Source: Isoetes taiwanensis
Lineage: Eukaryota; Streptophyta; Lycopodiopsida; Isoetales; Isoetaceae
DNA length: 64,000 nt
Direction: 5' to 3'
Assembly (NCBI GenBank): GCA_021234155.1
Contig: JAJEKV010000812.1
Span: forward strand, 22,002-86,001
Shown here piece by piece: positions 11,180 to 21,009 of the stretch (within the stretch, counting starts at the first letter, position 1; the number at the start of each line of letters is the position of its first letter). The position numbers and the translations under genes were made by a program. Below the pieces are notes generated by a model. It was not told the origin of the DNA. It saw only the letters and a list, made by a program, of their open reading frames with translations, and did no database searches.

Positions 11180-11404
11180 GTGGGACATTGTGAAGATCAC
11201 CATGGCGTGATTTTTGTTTGGCGTGTTTGTTTATGTGGATTTGGAGCCATTTTCCACCAGACAAAGCTATTGATCTTGTTCATCTTATTGGTGCAACACT
11301 TTCCACCAGACAAAGCTATTGATCTTGTTCGTCTTATTGGTGCAACACGTGTTATCAATGTGAATAATTTCAAACCACGAAATCTTTGTCAAGAAATTAA
11401 AGTC
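11180..11404 (+). pseudogene. ClpB/Hsp100-like exon fragment with internal tandem duplication
   Basis: After a CTAG acceptor the frame reads CEDHHGVIF, and about 25 residues later PPDKAIDLV, followed by GATRVINVNNFKP. In ClpB/Hsp101 proteins the end of the first AAA domain reads Y-E-x-H-H-G-V, and about 25 residues later R-x-L-P-D-K-A-I-D-L-V-D-E-A. Spacing and both anchor motifs agree. These are hexameric disaggregases that act in heat stress. The D-E-A after the second anchor is lost. A unit of about 51 bases containing CCAGACAAAGCTATTGATC is duplicated in tandem (11246-11296 and 11297-11347). No Walker motif or second AAA domain is present nearby. The assignment rests on two short motifs and is moderate. 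Confidence 0.5.
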
Positions 11405-13480
11405 TAGACACATCGCATTTGTAAAAATTTGGTTCAATTTGGCTGAGTAAGAGGAGCGGGATGTATTCATTTGAATAATTTAGATGCCCAAGAACCAAAG
11501 GAGTATTATTTTTTGTGACAAATGTGATGTTTTTATCCAACTGCAATGGATCATTGAGTTATTTCCATGCCGTCCTTTCAAGTATTCTCATAATGTAAAA
11601 TTTTAAGTCATGCTCCCGTTTAAGTTGATATCCAATTCCATTTATAAATACAAGAAACTTATCGCGGCGGAACGTTTCTCTTTCTCAACCCCCTGCCTCT
11701 AGTCACTTACCAGTGATGTGGTCAAGGACCATAGTATTCCCACTACACCTATGGCTGCTATGGCTATGGATTCAGAACATGCGATATAAAGTTGACATTC
11801 TCCGCCAATATCATGCTTTCAAGCGTGCCGATGGTGGTTTATAAGACGATGACGTCATCATATATAGGATATAATTCTATAGACCATATATATATATATC
11901 CCTATAACACGATTATACAATGCTATAGGAGAAATAGGCTGAAAGAAGCTAATAAAAGAATGCTAAATTACCCAAACCATCAATGCATCTAGGTATTATT
12001 GGCAGTCATAACGATGATATTTCTATATGGTAGAGCTGCTGTCATGTCATTGTTTTAACAAATTTAAGAGGATTGTCCTTAAAACCATCCATTCAGCATT
12101 ATTCAGCATTAGTAGTATTGTTTCTTACCATAGATAACTTGAACTCCTACTCGGTCGCAACCTTTCTTCAGGTGGAGACTCGAGTAAGGAAGAAAAGGTC
12201 ATGAACAAAATTTTGAGGCATAGTCTTGACCAATGGAAAAGATTTGTTGTTCATTCAATTGCATTAGGGACAATAATACATACACAGATTGGAAAGATAA
12301 ATTCAGCTGTCTATCAGATCATGATGGCAAATCTCTCATCATCTATTTCTAGCATAGGACAATATCTACTCAATTTCCACCATACTTTCCACTTCTCACT
12401 CCACAGCTTAGATACATCCTGGGAAAGGAAGAATTTATTGTTAAAATGGCCACTGTGCATAAAACATGCTGTTTATTGGACAGGAAAGTCCTGATGTGTA
12501 CAGCGACGAAGTGTAAAAAAGTTTGCTTCACCTGAATAAATCAATTCAATGAGATTAAATCAATGAAGTTTGTTTTCATTCTGTGTAAAAGTGGACCTTA
12601 CCTTGATTTCCTACTGGAGTAATATGAAGATATAGACGTGCAAACATATTGTCTACTGAGATCACAAAGCCCTGCTTAATACAGAGGCTCGATTTGTCTC
12701 ATATAGAGTCGCCAATTGCCTGCATATGTACTCCAAATGGGGCCCCAAATCTCTTGCCCGAAATACATCTTGCAAACACTGGAACTTGCCAACTCCAACA
12801 ACTAATGCTGGTTTTTGCCCAGAACTGTGGCTCTGTCTCTCTAAAAGCATATCATATCACATGCAGAAATCAAGAAACAACAGAGTTTATATTAAACACA
12901 AAGTTTACCTTGCAAAGCAGGGGCGTCGCCAGATGAAGCTGTTGTTGATGTCTGCTCCCTGCTTCTGGCATTGAACCGATCCAGAAGCGATGCACATCTG
13001 TGTCCAGAAGCAAGCAGTGCGAGATTCCGGGCTATGGCTATGTCGATCCAAAACTACAACAGCAAGCCCCTACGATATTAGGGTTTCGGCAGCCTTTTAG
13101 CTACAACCAGTGCACGAATTTGAGCTCCAGAAACTACAACCCAATAATCCTGAGCTCAGATCCAGTGAAGAAGTTGCCTGTTCTTGCAGATGCTGGTGTG
13201 ACCCGGCCACCTGATCTTGGAAAGGAGCCAAGCAGGGGAAAACGGAAAAACTCAGGAGAATAGCCAACTATTCATGGTGTACCAACAAACTCCTGTGGCA
13301 GATAGAAGGTGCCAAACATTTTCTATGGGAACTTTACTAACATTTTTGACCTTCAGCATGCAAAACTTATGCCCTGGGTAACCATGGCCCAAGCGCGATT
13401 TCATTGAACCAATGTTGCATGCTAAATGGACGCATGGACGCTTTTGATCTCAAGATATGCATGGCCACTTCTGCACAATG
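11405..13480. other. Spacer, no gene recognised
   Basis: Frames of 60-97 codons on both strands at 11.8-13.3 kb show no domain or conserved motif. The plus-strand 87-codon frame at 13000-13263 is open but of unknown meaning. Confidence 0.4.
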
Positions 13481-13490
13481 TATAAGTACC
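13481..13490 (+). promoter_or_regulatory. TATA-like box upstream of small secreted ORF
   Basis: TATAAGTACC lies 35 bases before the ATG at 13525, with a short A/C-rich leader in between. Position and sequence fit a plant core promoter with a very short 5' UTR; transcription is not shown. Confidence 0.4.
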
Positions 13491-13524
13491 CATAGATCAC
13501 TGATTGCTCACACAACTACTTGCA

Positions 13525-13704
13525 ATGGCGATTTCGGGCATTTCCATGCTCCTCTGCATTCTCCTGCTTGTCGGATTTGAAGCAATCACTGCGGAAAAGC
13601 GATTAGGGTGGGGAGGGAAATGGAGCAATGGCGCCGGATTTAGGGCTTTATCCGCCATAGCCGTCGGGCGGTGGTTGTGTGCACGCCGTCTTACGCCTGA
13701 GTAA
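13525..13704 (+). CDS. Small ORF with a signal peptide, possibly a truncated first exon
   Basis: From the ATG at 13525 the 59-residue product starts MAISGISMLLCILLLVGFEA. That is a textbook secretory signal (short polar N-terminus, hydrophobic core, small residues before a likely cleavage near ITA/EKR), followed by a Gly/Trp-rich stretch (LGWGGKWSNGAGF). I prefer this ATG to an earlier in-frame start because it directly opens the signal peptide and lies behind a TATA-like box. The C-terminal half is arginine-rich and not protein-like, so the true gene may splice out or be cut off after about residue 38. No family recognised. Confidence 0.4.
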   Translation: MAISGISMLLCILLLVGFEAITAEKRLGWGGKWSNGAGFRALSAIAVGRWLCARRLTPE

Positions 13705-13750
13705 CCGGCAGGAGTTCAAGCAATGTGTCCGCTATGGGGGACGTCGGCCC

Positions 13751-13821
13751 GCAATAAATGCAAGTATTAATGGCGGCAATAAATGCATCGGCCGATCATA
13801 AATGCTGTCTGCAATAAATGC
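13751..13821 (+). repeat. Three spaced copies of GCAATAAATGC
   Basis: The 11-mer GCAATAAATGC occurs at 13751, 13776 and 13811, with a fourth partial copy (CATAAATGCT) at 13796. The flanks are GC-rich (GGCGGC, CGGCCC). Confidence 0.7.
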
Positions 13822-14320
13822 CCAAATCCTGGCGGTCGTGCCAATAGAATTAGTAAGGAAGAAATTAGGCCCGGGCAGAAAAATGTATCTGCCTTATAAC
13901 AGGAAGGATATGGTGAGATTTGAATTTGTAATCTACATGTTTCCACATGTTATGCCATCCCTTCTAGAATCCTCACTCATGTTAGACAAATCCTCATTCT
14001 CGAGTATATTCTTAAGGGTTGATTGATTTCTTTCTCCTATAAATTATCTTAGTAAAAGGAATCTCAACTCCGTATATTCCTAATGATGGTTGGTTATTCC
14101 CTCTATAGATTATTATGATATGGAATCTGAACTCATATTATTTGATCCACTGTCTTTATTTATCTTTTTACTTTATGTTTGACAGAAAGCCCAACAACGC
14201 TGGGCACTTTTTCTAGTATTGAGAATATTATGGATATTAAATCTTTTGTATTTTTGTTGTCTTTGATGAACAAGAATGGATTATTCTCAATGGCAAAGTG
14301 GAAGATTAAATTGGTCAAGT

Positions 14321-14400
14321 AACGTAAGTCTATATCTAGATTGGTCTTAAACTTGTAACTTTTGTCAAGTTTAAGACCAATTTAGATATAGCCTTACGTT
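14321..14400. repeat. Near-perfect inverted repeat, 35-bp arms, 10-base loop
   Basis: Arm 1 is 14321-14355, the loop is 14356-14365 and arm 2 is 14366-14400. 33 of 35 positions pair by Watson-Crick, and one of the two exceptions is a G:U pair in plus-strand RNA. The outer ends read AACGTAAG and CTTACGTT. The unit has the size of a fold-back mini-transposon remnant or of a small-RNA precursor stem; neither is proven. No flanking target duplication was seen. Confidence 0.85.
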
Positions 14401-14862
14401 AGACATGATCCCGAGTTGCCAAGAGGGTCAACTCGGCAGGCTCGTCACAGTTGGTTAATGGGCGAACATGCTCACAGGCTCGCAAAAGGCCTTTAAGGAA
14501 TGAAGATGCATGGATATATGGTCTGACATTGGAAAATATTGCCCAACATAGCTGCGCAAGAAGTTTCGACTTATAGAATACGATTGAGTAAGACAGAGAT
14601 TGATGAAGCAGGCCCATGCTGAGAGAAAGATACTATGGAGCAAAAGCAACCACCTACCATAGCGCGTAACCTGATCTTTATCTGATACCCATGGCCAAGA
14701 TCCTTCTACAGGGCATAGCTGCAATGCATCGTTAGTCAAGGGGTCAAATCTTATGAGCTATTCTATGCTGGCATTGAAGTCTCCAAGGAGTACGACACTA
14801 CCCAACTGCTTGTGCTTCTGTATTTGATCATATAGATCAACATAGGTTTCCAAAGTCTATCC
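14400..14862 (-). pseudogene. LINE endonuclease (EEP) fragment
   Basis: Minus-strand reading gives YDQIQKHKQLG and VVLLGDFNAS (14770-14850), then DKDQVTRYGRWLLLL (about 14640-14690). These are the G-D-F-N-A block and following N/T-RYGR-LL block of the apurinic-type endonuclease at the N-terminus of plant LINEs, which nicks target DNA for reverse transcription. A stop follows the GDFNAS block and the frame shifts several times. Its upstream end meets the left LTR of the Copia insertion at 14863. Confidence 0.75.
14858..14862. repeat. Target-site duplication (left), TATCC
   Basis: TATCC directly abuts the LTR start at 14863 and is repeated at 21005-21009 directly after the other LTR, as expected for a 5-bp Copia integration footprint. 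Confidence 0.9.
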
Positions 14863-15798
14863 TGATGGGTTTAGACTAGAAAATAAGATAAACAAGGCAC
14901 TTCACCAAATGACTAGCAAGATTTTATACTTTTTATTTCCAACTCAAACTTTTCCCATTCAAACTATTCCTTGAACTCAAGATCAAATCACATACATTGG
15001 CTACACATCTTGCATTCAATATGCATAGTGATTTTGAGAAGCCACAATATGGTCATTCATTCTCAAAATACTTCAAGCCAATAAGTTCAATGCCAATATA
15101 AACTTTAACCCCAACTATTCCTATGCAAAGTCCTAAACCATTGAGCATTTAATTCATAGACTAATAATTTGACTGAAGCCTTGAGTCATTGACTCATTTC
15201 CTGTTGATCATCAAATGCCCTTTGTAACTTGGGTTTCTCAAACTTAGTGCATACTGCAAACCGCATGTTTACATCTCTGTACACGCCTCCACAGTCTGCC
15301 TCCTCCTCAAGCTTATCTATCGTCCTTCCGGCGGTGTAGGAGTCGGAATAGCTTGCTAAACTTGGAGAAAACGTGTTCTTCAATATCCCACAGGCATACG
15401 TGGGAAAATCGGCACTTCTCAAATTATCCCACATGCACGTTAGACGAAAATGGCTTTCCCAACCATTGAAGCTTATGGTTTAATAAAACAGGAAATAACC
15501 ACTTCAAATGTTTGAATGATTGAACCGGCCTTAGGCATTATGAATTTGGAACCTTGAGCAAGGCACCCATGCACTTGATTACCAACCTGTAGCTGATCAG
15601 ATAAATAATAACCTAGGCAATCATCTTCTATCTCATGACTATGATAATAATTGCTTATTTGATCTTCAGCAATTATAGTATTCATAAGACAATGTTCTCA
15701 AGTACTTTTACTGCCACTGCTTCTCATAAAAGTACATACCTCCACTGCCACTGCTTCTCATGGAGGTTTATCCAACTTATGAAGCTGAAATTCTATCA
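14863..15798 (-). repeat. Copia 3' LTR
   Basis: 936 bases beginning TGATGGGTTTAG and ending TTCTATCA on the plus strand. It aligns end to end with 20066-21004 with about two dozen differences by eye, several clustered near 15290 (CTCCACAG against ACCAACCG). Confidence 0.95.
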
Positions 15799-15808
15799 CT
15801 CCTCCTTC
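15799..15808 (-). promoter_or_regulatory. Polypurine tract of the Copia element
   Basis: On the minus strand GAAGGAGGAG lies immediately upstream of the 3' LTR, the expected site of plus-strand DNA priming. Confidence 0.75.
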
Positions 15809-17518
15809 AGCTTATAAGTTGGATTATCTGTCACCTGCAGTTCTGCTTTAAACCCTGAATGTTTGTTTTCTGGAAGTGCTTTGGTAAAGATGTCAGCTAT
15901 CTGCTTATTGGTTTCAATGTACATCATTTGTATTAATCCTTTGTCTGCCAAATCTCGTATAAAATGTATGCTAAGCTCAATATGCTTGGTCCTGTCATGC
16001 TGCACTGGATTTTTGACAATGGCTATGCAACTTTGACTATCTGTCCATATTTCTGTAGGCATAATTTGTTGACAATTTAGCTCATCTAGCAATCTTCTTA
16101 ACCATACCACTTCTTTGGCTACCAAAGATGCTGCTGCATATTCTGCTTCTGCTGAACTCATAGCCACAAATGCTTGTTTTTTGCATCTCCAAGATATGAC
16201 TCCTCCACCTAGAAAAATGGCATATCCTGAGGTTGATCTTCTAGTTTGTAAATCTCCTCCCCAATCTGCATCACTAAAGCATTTCATAATTAGATTTTTG
16301 GATGTAAAACAAATACCATGATCTGGAGTTCCTTTGAGATATCTTAGTATCCTCTTGGCAGCCTCCCAGTGCACTTTGGTTGGATTATGGTTCCTCCTAC
16401 TCAGAATGTTGACAGAGTATGATATGTCAGGCCGTGTACTATTTGCTAAGTACAACAAACAGCCAATTAATGCCCCCAGTATGGAACATTTTGCATTTGC
16501 ATTATTTCTTTGTCCAATCACTCATGCATTTGTTAATTTATGACCTGGTACCATTGGAGTCTTTACTGCTTTTGCATTAACCAAGTTGAACCTTTTAAGC
16601 ATGTTTTCTACATGCTTCTCTTGATGTAGTCTTAACCATTTTGTTTTTCTATTTCATCCCACTTCTATGCCTAGGAATTTCTTCAACTCTCCTAAGTCGA
16701 CATCCGGAACCTAGATTTTAATATTCTCTTGCACAAGTCCAGAATTTTTATGGAGTTTGCAGCCATGATACAATCATCTACATATAATGCAATTATACAA
16801 AATTCTTCACCTTGCTTGAATCGTAAAGATTGCCATCATTTTGAAGTTTTTCAAATCCTCATTCTTGTAGAAATTGATTCATGCATAAATACCATTCCCT
16901 TGGGATTTGTTTTTAGTCCATAGGCGACCTTGTTCAATTTCCAAATCATGTCTTTGCCCTGTTCATAACACTCGGAGCTGGTTTCATAAAGGCCTCCTCC
17001 TCAAGTGTTGCATTCAAAATGCTTTGTTTTGACATTCATATGATGTAATTCCAAATCCATGGCATTTGACATAGCTAGAAGAATTCGATACTTTGTAAGC
17101 TTTTACTATGGGGAGTATGTTTCATCATAATCCCCGCTTTTTTAAAAGTAAAACCTTGAGCTACAAGTCGGCCTTGTATTTTTTTCCATCCGGGTTTAAT
17201 TTGATTTTTGTAAAGCCACTTACTTCCAATAATGTTTTGTTTCCCATTAGATTTAACTAACTCATACGTTTTGGTTTCCTCAAAGGATTTGAGTTCCTCA
17301 TTCATTGCAGCTATCCATTTATCCCTGTCAACACTTTCTTGAACTTCTACAAAATTCTGAGGTATAATCTCATCTTCTAAAATAGCCATTATTTGTTCAT
17401 GGTCTGCTTTCTCAATCCTTCTGCTTTTCCCTAGTTCAGTTCTCCCATATAACTTATTTTCCAATCTGGCCTCCTCTATTAATCTTTCAGCTTCAGTCTT
17501 TCTCTTAGCTTTTGGCAT
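15809..17518 (-). pseudogene. Copia reverse transcriptase and RNase H
   Basis: 17518-17075 begins the RVT_2 domain: DKWIAAMNEELKS, IGSKWLYKNQIKPG, GRLVAQGF. The YVDD catalytic box is readable on the minus strand near 16780 (ALYVDDCIMAAN). RNase H follows in one long frame down to 15796: YLANSTRPDISY, AAKRILRYLKGTPDHG, SDADWGGDLQTRRSTSGY, SSAEAEYAA, TDSQSCIAI, RTKHIELSIHFIRD. These enzymes copy element RNA into cDNA. Between 17075 and 16521 the frame changes more than once, so the RT is interrupted while RNase H is intact. The RNase H ends a few bases before the polypurine tract, as usual. Confidence 0.92.
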
Positions 17519-17576
17519 CTCTGGCTCAATTATTTCCTGCTCTATCTCTTGTTCCTTTTGTATTTCACCTTACGAT

Positions 17577-18806
17577 TCATCTTTGAATTACCTTTTCTTT
17601 CTCTGAAGCATCTTTCTGCATACCTTGTTCAATATCCATATTCTCCATTGTTTCCTCTTCATCTGAATCATTCATGTCAAACTTGGGTTCTGGATGTGCA
17701 TCCTTTGGTATTATTCTTACACCCTTCTTGTATTTATGTTTGTACAAAACATTCTCATTAAACAATACATCTCTACTAATTGTTATAGTCCTCTTTTCTG
17801 GTATGTATACTCTATATCCTTTTGCCTGGCTGTCATATCCCACTAAAAAACCTACCTCAGCTCGGTTATCCAATTTCTTTCTTAATTCAGATGGAACATG
17901 AGTATACACTAAACATCCATATACTTTGTATTTGTCATAATCAATCTTTGTTTTTGATTCCATATACATTCTGGTATTTTTCCTGCGTGGGCTTGCAGAT
18001 GGAAGAATATTTTGTATCTCTACTGCTGTTTGCAATGCTTCTTCCCATAAGGTGTTTGGCAATCCACTTTCTTTTAACATAGACCTAACAGCATCCATTA
18101 AGGTACGATTCTTTCTCTCAGACACTCCATTTTGCTGAGGAGTATATCTACAAGTTACCTGCCTTTTGATTCCATGTGCTATGCAGAAAGTTCTGAATTT
18201 TGCTGATAGGTATTCTCCTCCTCTGTCTGACCTTATGCATTTGAGTTTGTGCCCTGTTTCTCTCTCCATTTCTGCCACATATTGCTTGAAAGCATTTAGA
18301 GCTTGTGACTTTTTCCTTAGACAATATGTTCTACATTTTCTGCTATGATCATCTGTGAAAGTTATAAAGTATTTGTTGTTGTTTCTACTTTGCACATTTA
18401 ATGGACCACATAAATCTGAATGTACCAATTCCAGAGGTTGAGATGCTTTAGTCTTTCTTTTAGGAAATGGCAATCTGTGAAGTTTACCAAGAGCACACCC
18501 TTCACAAATAAATCTGCATTTGTTCTCACTGAAATCTATATGTCCTTGTTTGTGTAAAATATCCAAATTCTTGTGATTTGTATGTGCTAATCTGTTGTGC
18601 CACATTTCAATGTCAATTTCTGATATTGCATTCACACTAGAGTGCATGAGGCTATCAAGTTCAAATAAATTGCCAACCCTCTTTCCATAAAACTTTATTT
18701 TATTATCAAGTAGAACAATACATTGGTCTGCATCAAAAGTAACTCGATATCCTAAATCACTGGCCGACTCGAGATTAAATTTTTTAATAATAGGCACACA
18801 TAGCAC
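17577..18806 (-). pseudogene. Copia GAG-pre-integrase and integrase
   Basis: A 409-codon open frame covers the H-H-C-C zinc region (MWHNRLAHTNHKN, then CRFICEGCALGK). It continues through the whole integrase core: LVHSDLCGP (first Asp), FTDDHSRK, RSDRGGEYLS (second Asp), YTPQQNGVSERKNRTLM (Glu), followed by YGCLVYTHVP, FLVGYDSQAKGYRVY and the acidic linker. The D-D-E triad and zinc ligands are all present, so this part looks functional. Upstream, a frameshift at about 18806-18833 separates it from the protease. Confidence 0.95.
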
Positions 18807-18832
18807 ATCTTCTATATTAACAACATTTCCAT

Positions 18833-19099
18833 CTAAATCCTCGAAATGAGCAATCCTCTCCCTTGTACATCTTGTAATGTTCCATTGCCTACTTGGATCT
18901 TCCTCGATTTTTGCGGTGAGATGTCCTTCAAAGATCGGTAGTTTGAACTCACGATCTTTCGACTCGAGGAATCAACTATCAAATGATTACTTTTGTCGAA
19001 TTTACAAACATCCTCATTGCTAACTGCAAACTCATGTATTACCTCTTCTTCATCTTCCTCTGATTTGGTTTTGGTTTCCTCTTGCACTTCTTGAGTCAC
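18833..19099 (-). pseudogene. Copia protease region, altered active site
   Basis: The frame reads HLIVDSSSRKIVSS, then LKDISPQKSRKIQVGNGTLQ. Copia aspartic proteases normally read (W)-x-(I/L)-D-S-G-A-(S/T)-x-H-M. Here the Gly-Ala after Asp-Ser is replaced by Ser-Ser-Arg, and the downstream V-G-N-G block remains. The catalytic loop looks destroyed or shifted by a local indel, so polyprotein cleavage would fail. It lies between the gag zinc knuckles and integrase, in normal order. Confidence 0.8.
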
Positions 19100-19109
19100 A
19101 TAAGCTCTC

Positions 19110-20044
19110 TCATAATTTCGCCTCTACCCCTTCGGACCTCCGATTGCTTGAATCACCTCTTCCTCTTGATGCTCTGCCAAAATTCTTTGGTGTAGGGCAT
19201 TTGGCAGCCATATGTCCTCTTCCACCACATGTGAAACAATTGAATTCTTTTCTAATTTTAGGGCATTCACTTTTATAATGTCCAGCTTCATGGCAGTGGT
19301 AACAAATGACTTTATCTTTCTTTTTCACCATCAATATCTCAGGAGTTTCATCATTTTGTTTTAAAATTTTTTTCTGTTCCCATTCTGTCCTTAACATGAC
19401 TTCAGCTTCTTCTCTACTTTTGTTTGAGTTTCTAATGAACAAGGATAGTGTTTCATTCTCACTTATAGCCCTGGATATTTGCAGCACCTGACTTCTGTCA
19501 GATATTCTTACCCCAGCCCCTTCAAGATCAGCAATTAAATTGTCAAATTTATTGAAGAATTCTGACACATCCTCATCTTCCCTTAATTTTAAGTTTCTCA
19601 ACTCGGTTTCCAAGACATCTATTTGAGAGGAAGTTTTTTCCTCATAATGCTTAATTAAATACTTCCATATTTCCTTTGGACTTAAGGATCTAACCCTAAA
19701 AGCGAATAGTTTGGACTCAACTTACTGAGGTTATAATGCCCGAGCTTCCTTGATCTTAGTTCGCAATGACTTTCTCCAAATGTGCTTGTACCTCCTCACC
19801 TTGTAGCTCCTCGACCATTCGGCTCTTGTACTTTCGGTGATTGACCTCCAGCTCATCGAACTGTAGAGGTGGTTACGGGCCAATACTGGCTGATACGACC
19901 TGCACGACTATTGGGATCTACAACTTCCCAAAGGTCTTCAACATCTAACACATGCATAATAGCATCCTTCCAAATCTGGAATCCTGCTCCTCCTTTGTAC
20001 ACCTCTATGGTGTTGAGCAAACTAGCTCCAAATCTGCTAGCCAT
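19110..20044 (-). pseudogene. Copia gag with two zinc knuckles
   Basis: Gag starts at an ATG at 20044 (MASRFGASLL), just inside the primer-binding site. It continues with GFQIWKDAIMHVL and LWEVVDP, a UBN2-type capsid start. After frame breaks near 19850-19620, a 167-codon frame covers the capsid C-terminal part (FFNKFDNLIADLEGAG, ISENETLSLFIRN) and two CCHC knuckles, CYHCHEAGHYKSEC and CFTCGGRGHMAAKC. Knuckles bind and package the element RNA. Two knuckles are less usual for plant Copia, which commonly has one. The middle of the capsid (19613-19850) is unreadable. Confidence 0.9.
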
Positions 20045-20052
20045 GAAAACTA

Positions 20053-20064
20053 GCTCTGATACCA
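20053..20064 (-). promoter_or_regulatory. Copia primer-binding site (initiator tRNA-Met)
   Basis: TGGTATCAGAGC on the minus strand, one base inside the 5' LTR, is complementary to the 3' end of plant initiator tRNA-Met and is the standard Copia minus-strand primer site. Confidence 0.92.
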
Positions 20065-20065
20065 C

Positions 20066-21004
20066 TGATGGGTTTAGACTAGAAAACAAGATAAACAAGG
20101 CACTTCACCAAATGACTAGCAAGATTTTATACCTTTTTTATTTCCAACTCAACCTTTTCTCATTCAAACTATTCCTTGAACTCAAGATCAAAAACACATA
20201 CATTGGCTACATATCTTGCATTCAATATGCATAGTGATTTTGAGAAGCCACAATATGGTCATTCATTCTCAAAATACTTCAAGCCAATAAGTTCAATGCC
20301 AATATAAACTTTAACCCCAACTATTCCTATGCAAAGTCCTAAACCATTGAGCATTTAATTTATAGACTAATAATTTGACTGAAGCCTTGAGTCATTGACT
20401 CATTTCCTGTTGATCATCAAATGCCCTTTGTAACTTGGGTTTCTCCAGCTTCGTGCATACTGCAAACCGCCTGTTTACATCTCTGTACACGCACCAACCG
20501 TCTGGCTCCTCCTCAAGCTTATCTATCATCCTTCCGGCGGTGTAGGAGTCGGAATAGCTTGCTAAACTTGGAGAAAACGTGTTCTTTAATATCCCACAGG
20601 CATACGTGGGAAAATCGGCACTTCTCAAATTATCCCACATGCACGTTAGACGAAAATGGCTTTCCCAACCATTGAAGCTTATGGTTTAATAAAACAGGAA
20701 ATAACCACTTCAAACGTTTGAATGATTGAACCGGCCTTGGGCATTATGAATTTGGAACCTTGAGCAAGGCACCCATGCACTTGATTACCAACCTGTAGCT
20801 GATCAGATAAATAATAACCTAGGCAATCATCTTCTATCTCATGACTAAGATAATAATTGCTTATTTGATCTTCAGCAATTATAGTATTCATGAGACAATG
20901 TTCTCAAGTACTTTTACTGCCACTGCTTCTCATAAAAGTACATACCTCCACTGCCACTGCTTCTCATGGAGGTTTATCCAACTTATGAAGCTGAAATTCT
21001 ATCA
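20066..21004 (-). repeat. Copia 5' LTR
   Basis: 939 bases, partner of 14863-15798. It lies on the gag side of a minus-strand element and would hold the promoter. Followed by the second TATCC at 21005-21009. Confidence 0.95.
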
Positions 21005-21009
21005 TATCC

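Larger units (their letters stand above)
14863..21004 (-). mobile_element. Structurally complete Ty1/Copia LTR retrotransposon
   Basis: A 6.1-kb element has two LTRs (14863-15798 and 20066-21004) that share TG..CA ends and are about 97-98% identical by eye. It has a tRNA-iMet primer-binding site, a polypurine tract and a perfect 5-bp target duplication. Domain order on the minus strand is gag, protease, integrase, reverse transcriptase, RNase H, which is the Copia order. The coding region is broken by several frameshifts and has a damaged protease site, so it is non-autonomous as written. Similar LTRs imply a recent insertion. It sits between a minus-strand LINE endonuclease piece and a plus-strand LINE RT. 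Confidence 0.95.

Noticed and set aside
15796-16521. 241-residue open frame as a host gene
   Set aside because: It is the Copia RNase H domain between two matching LTRs.
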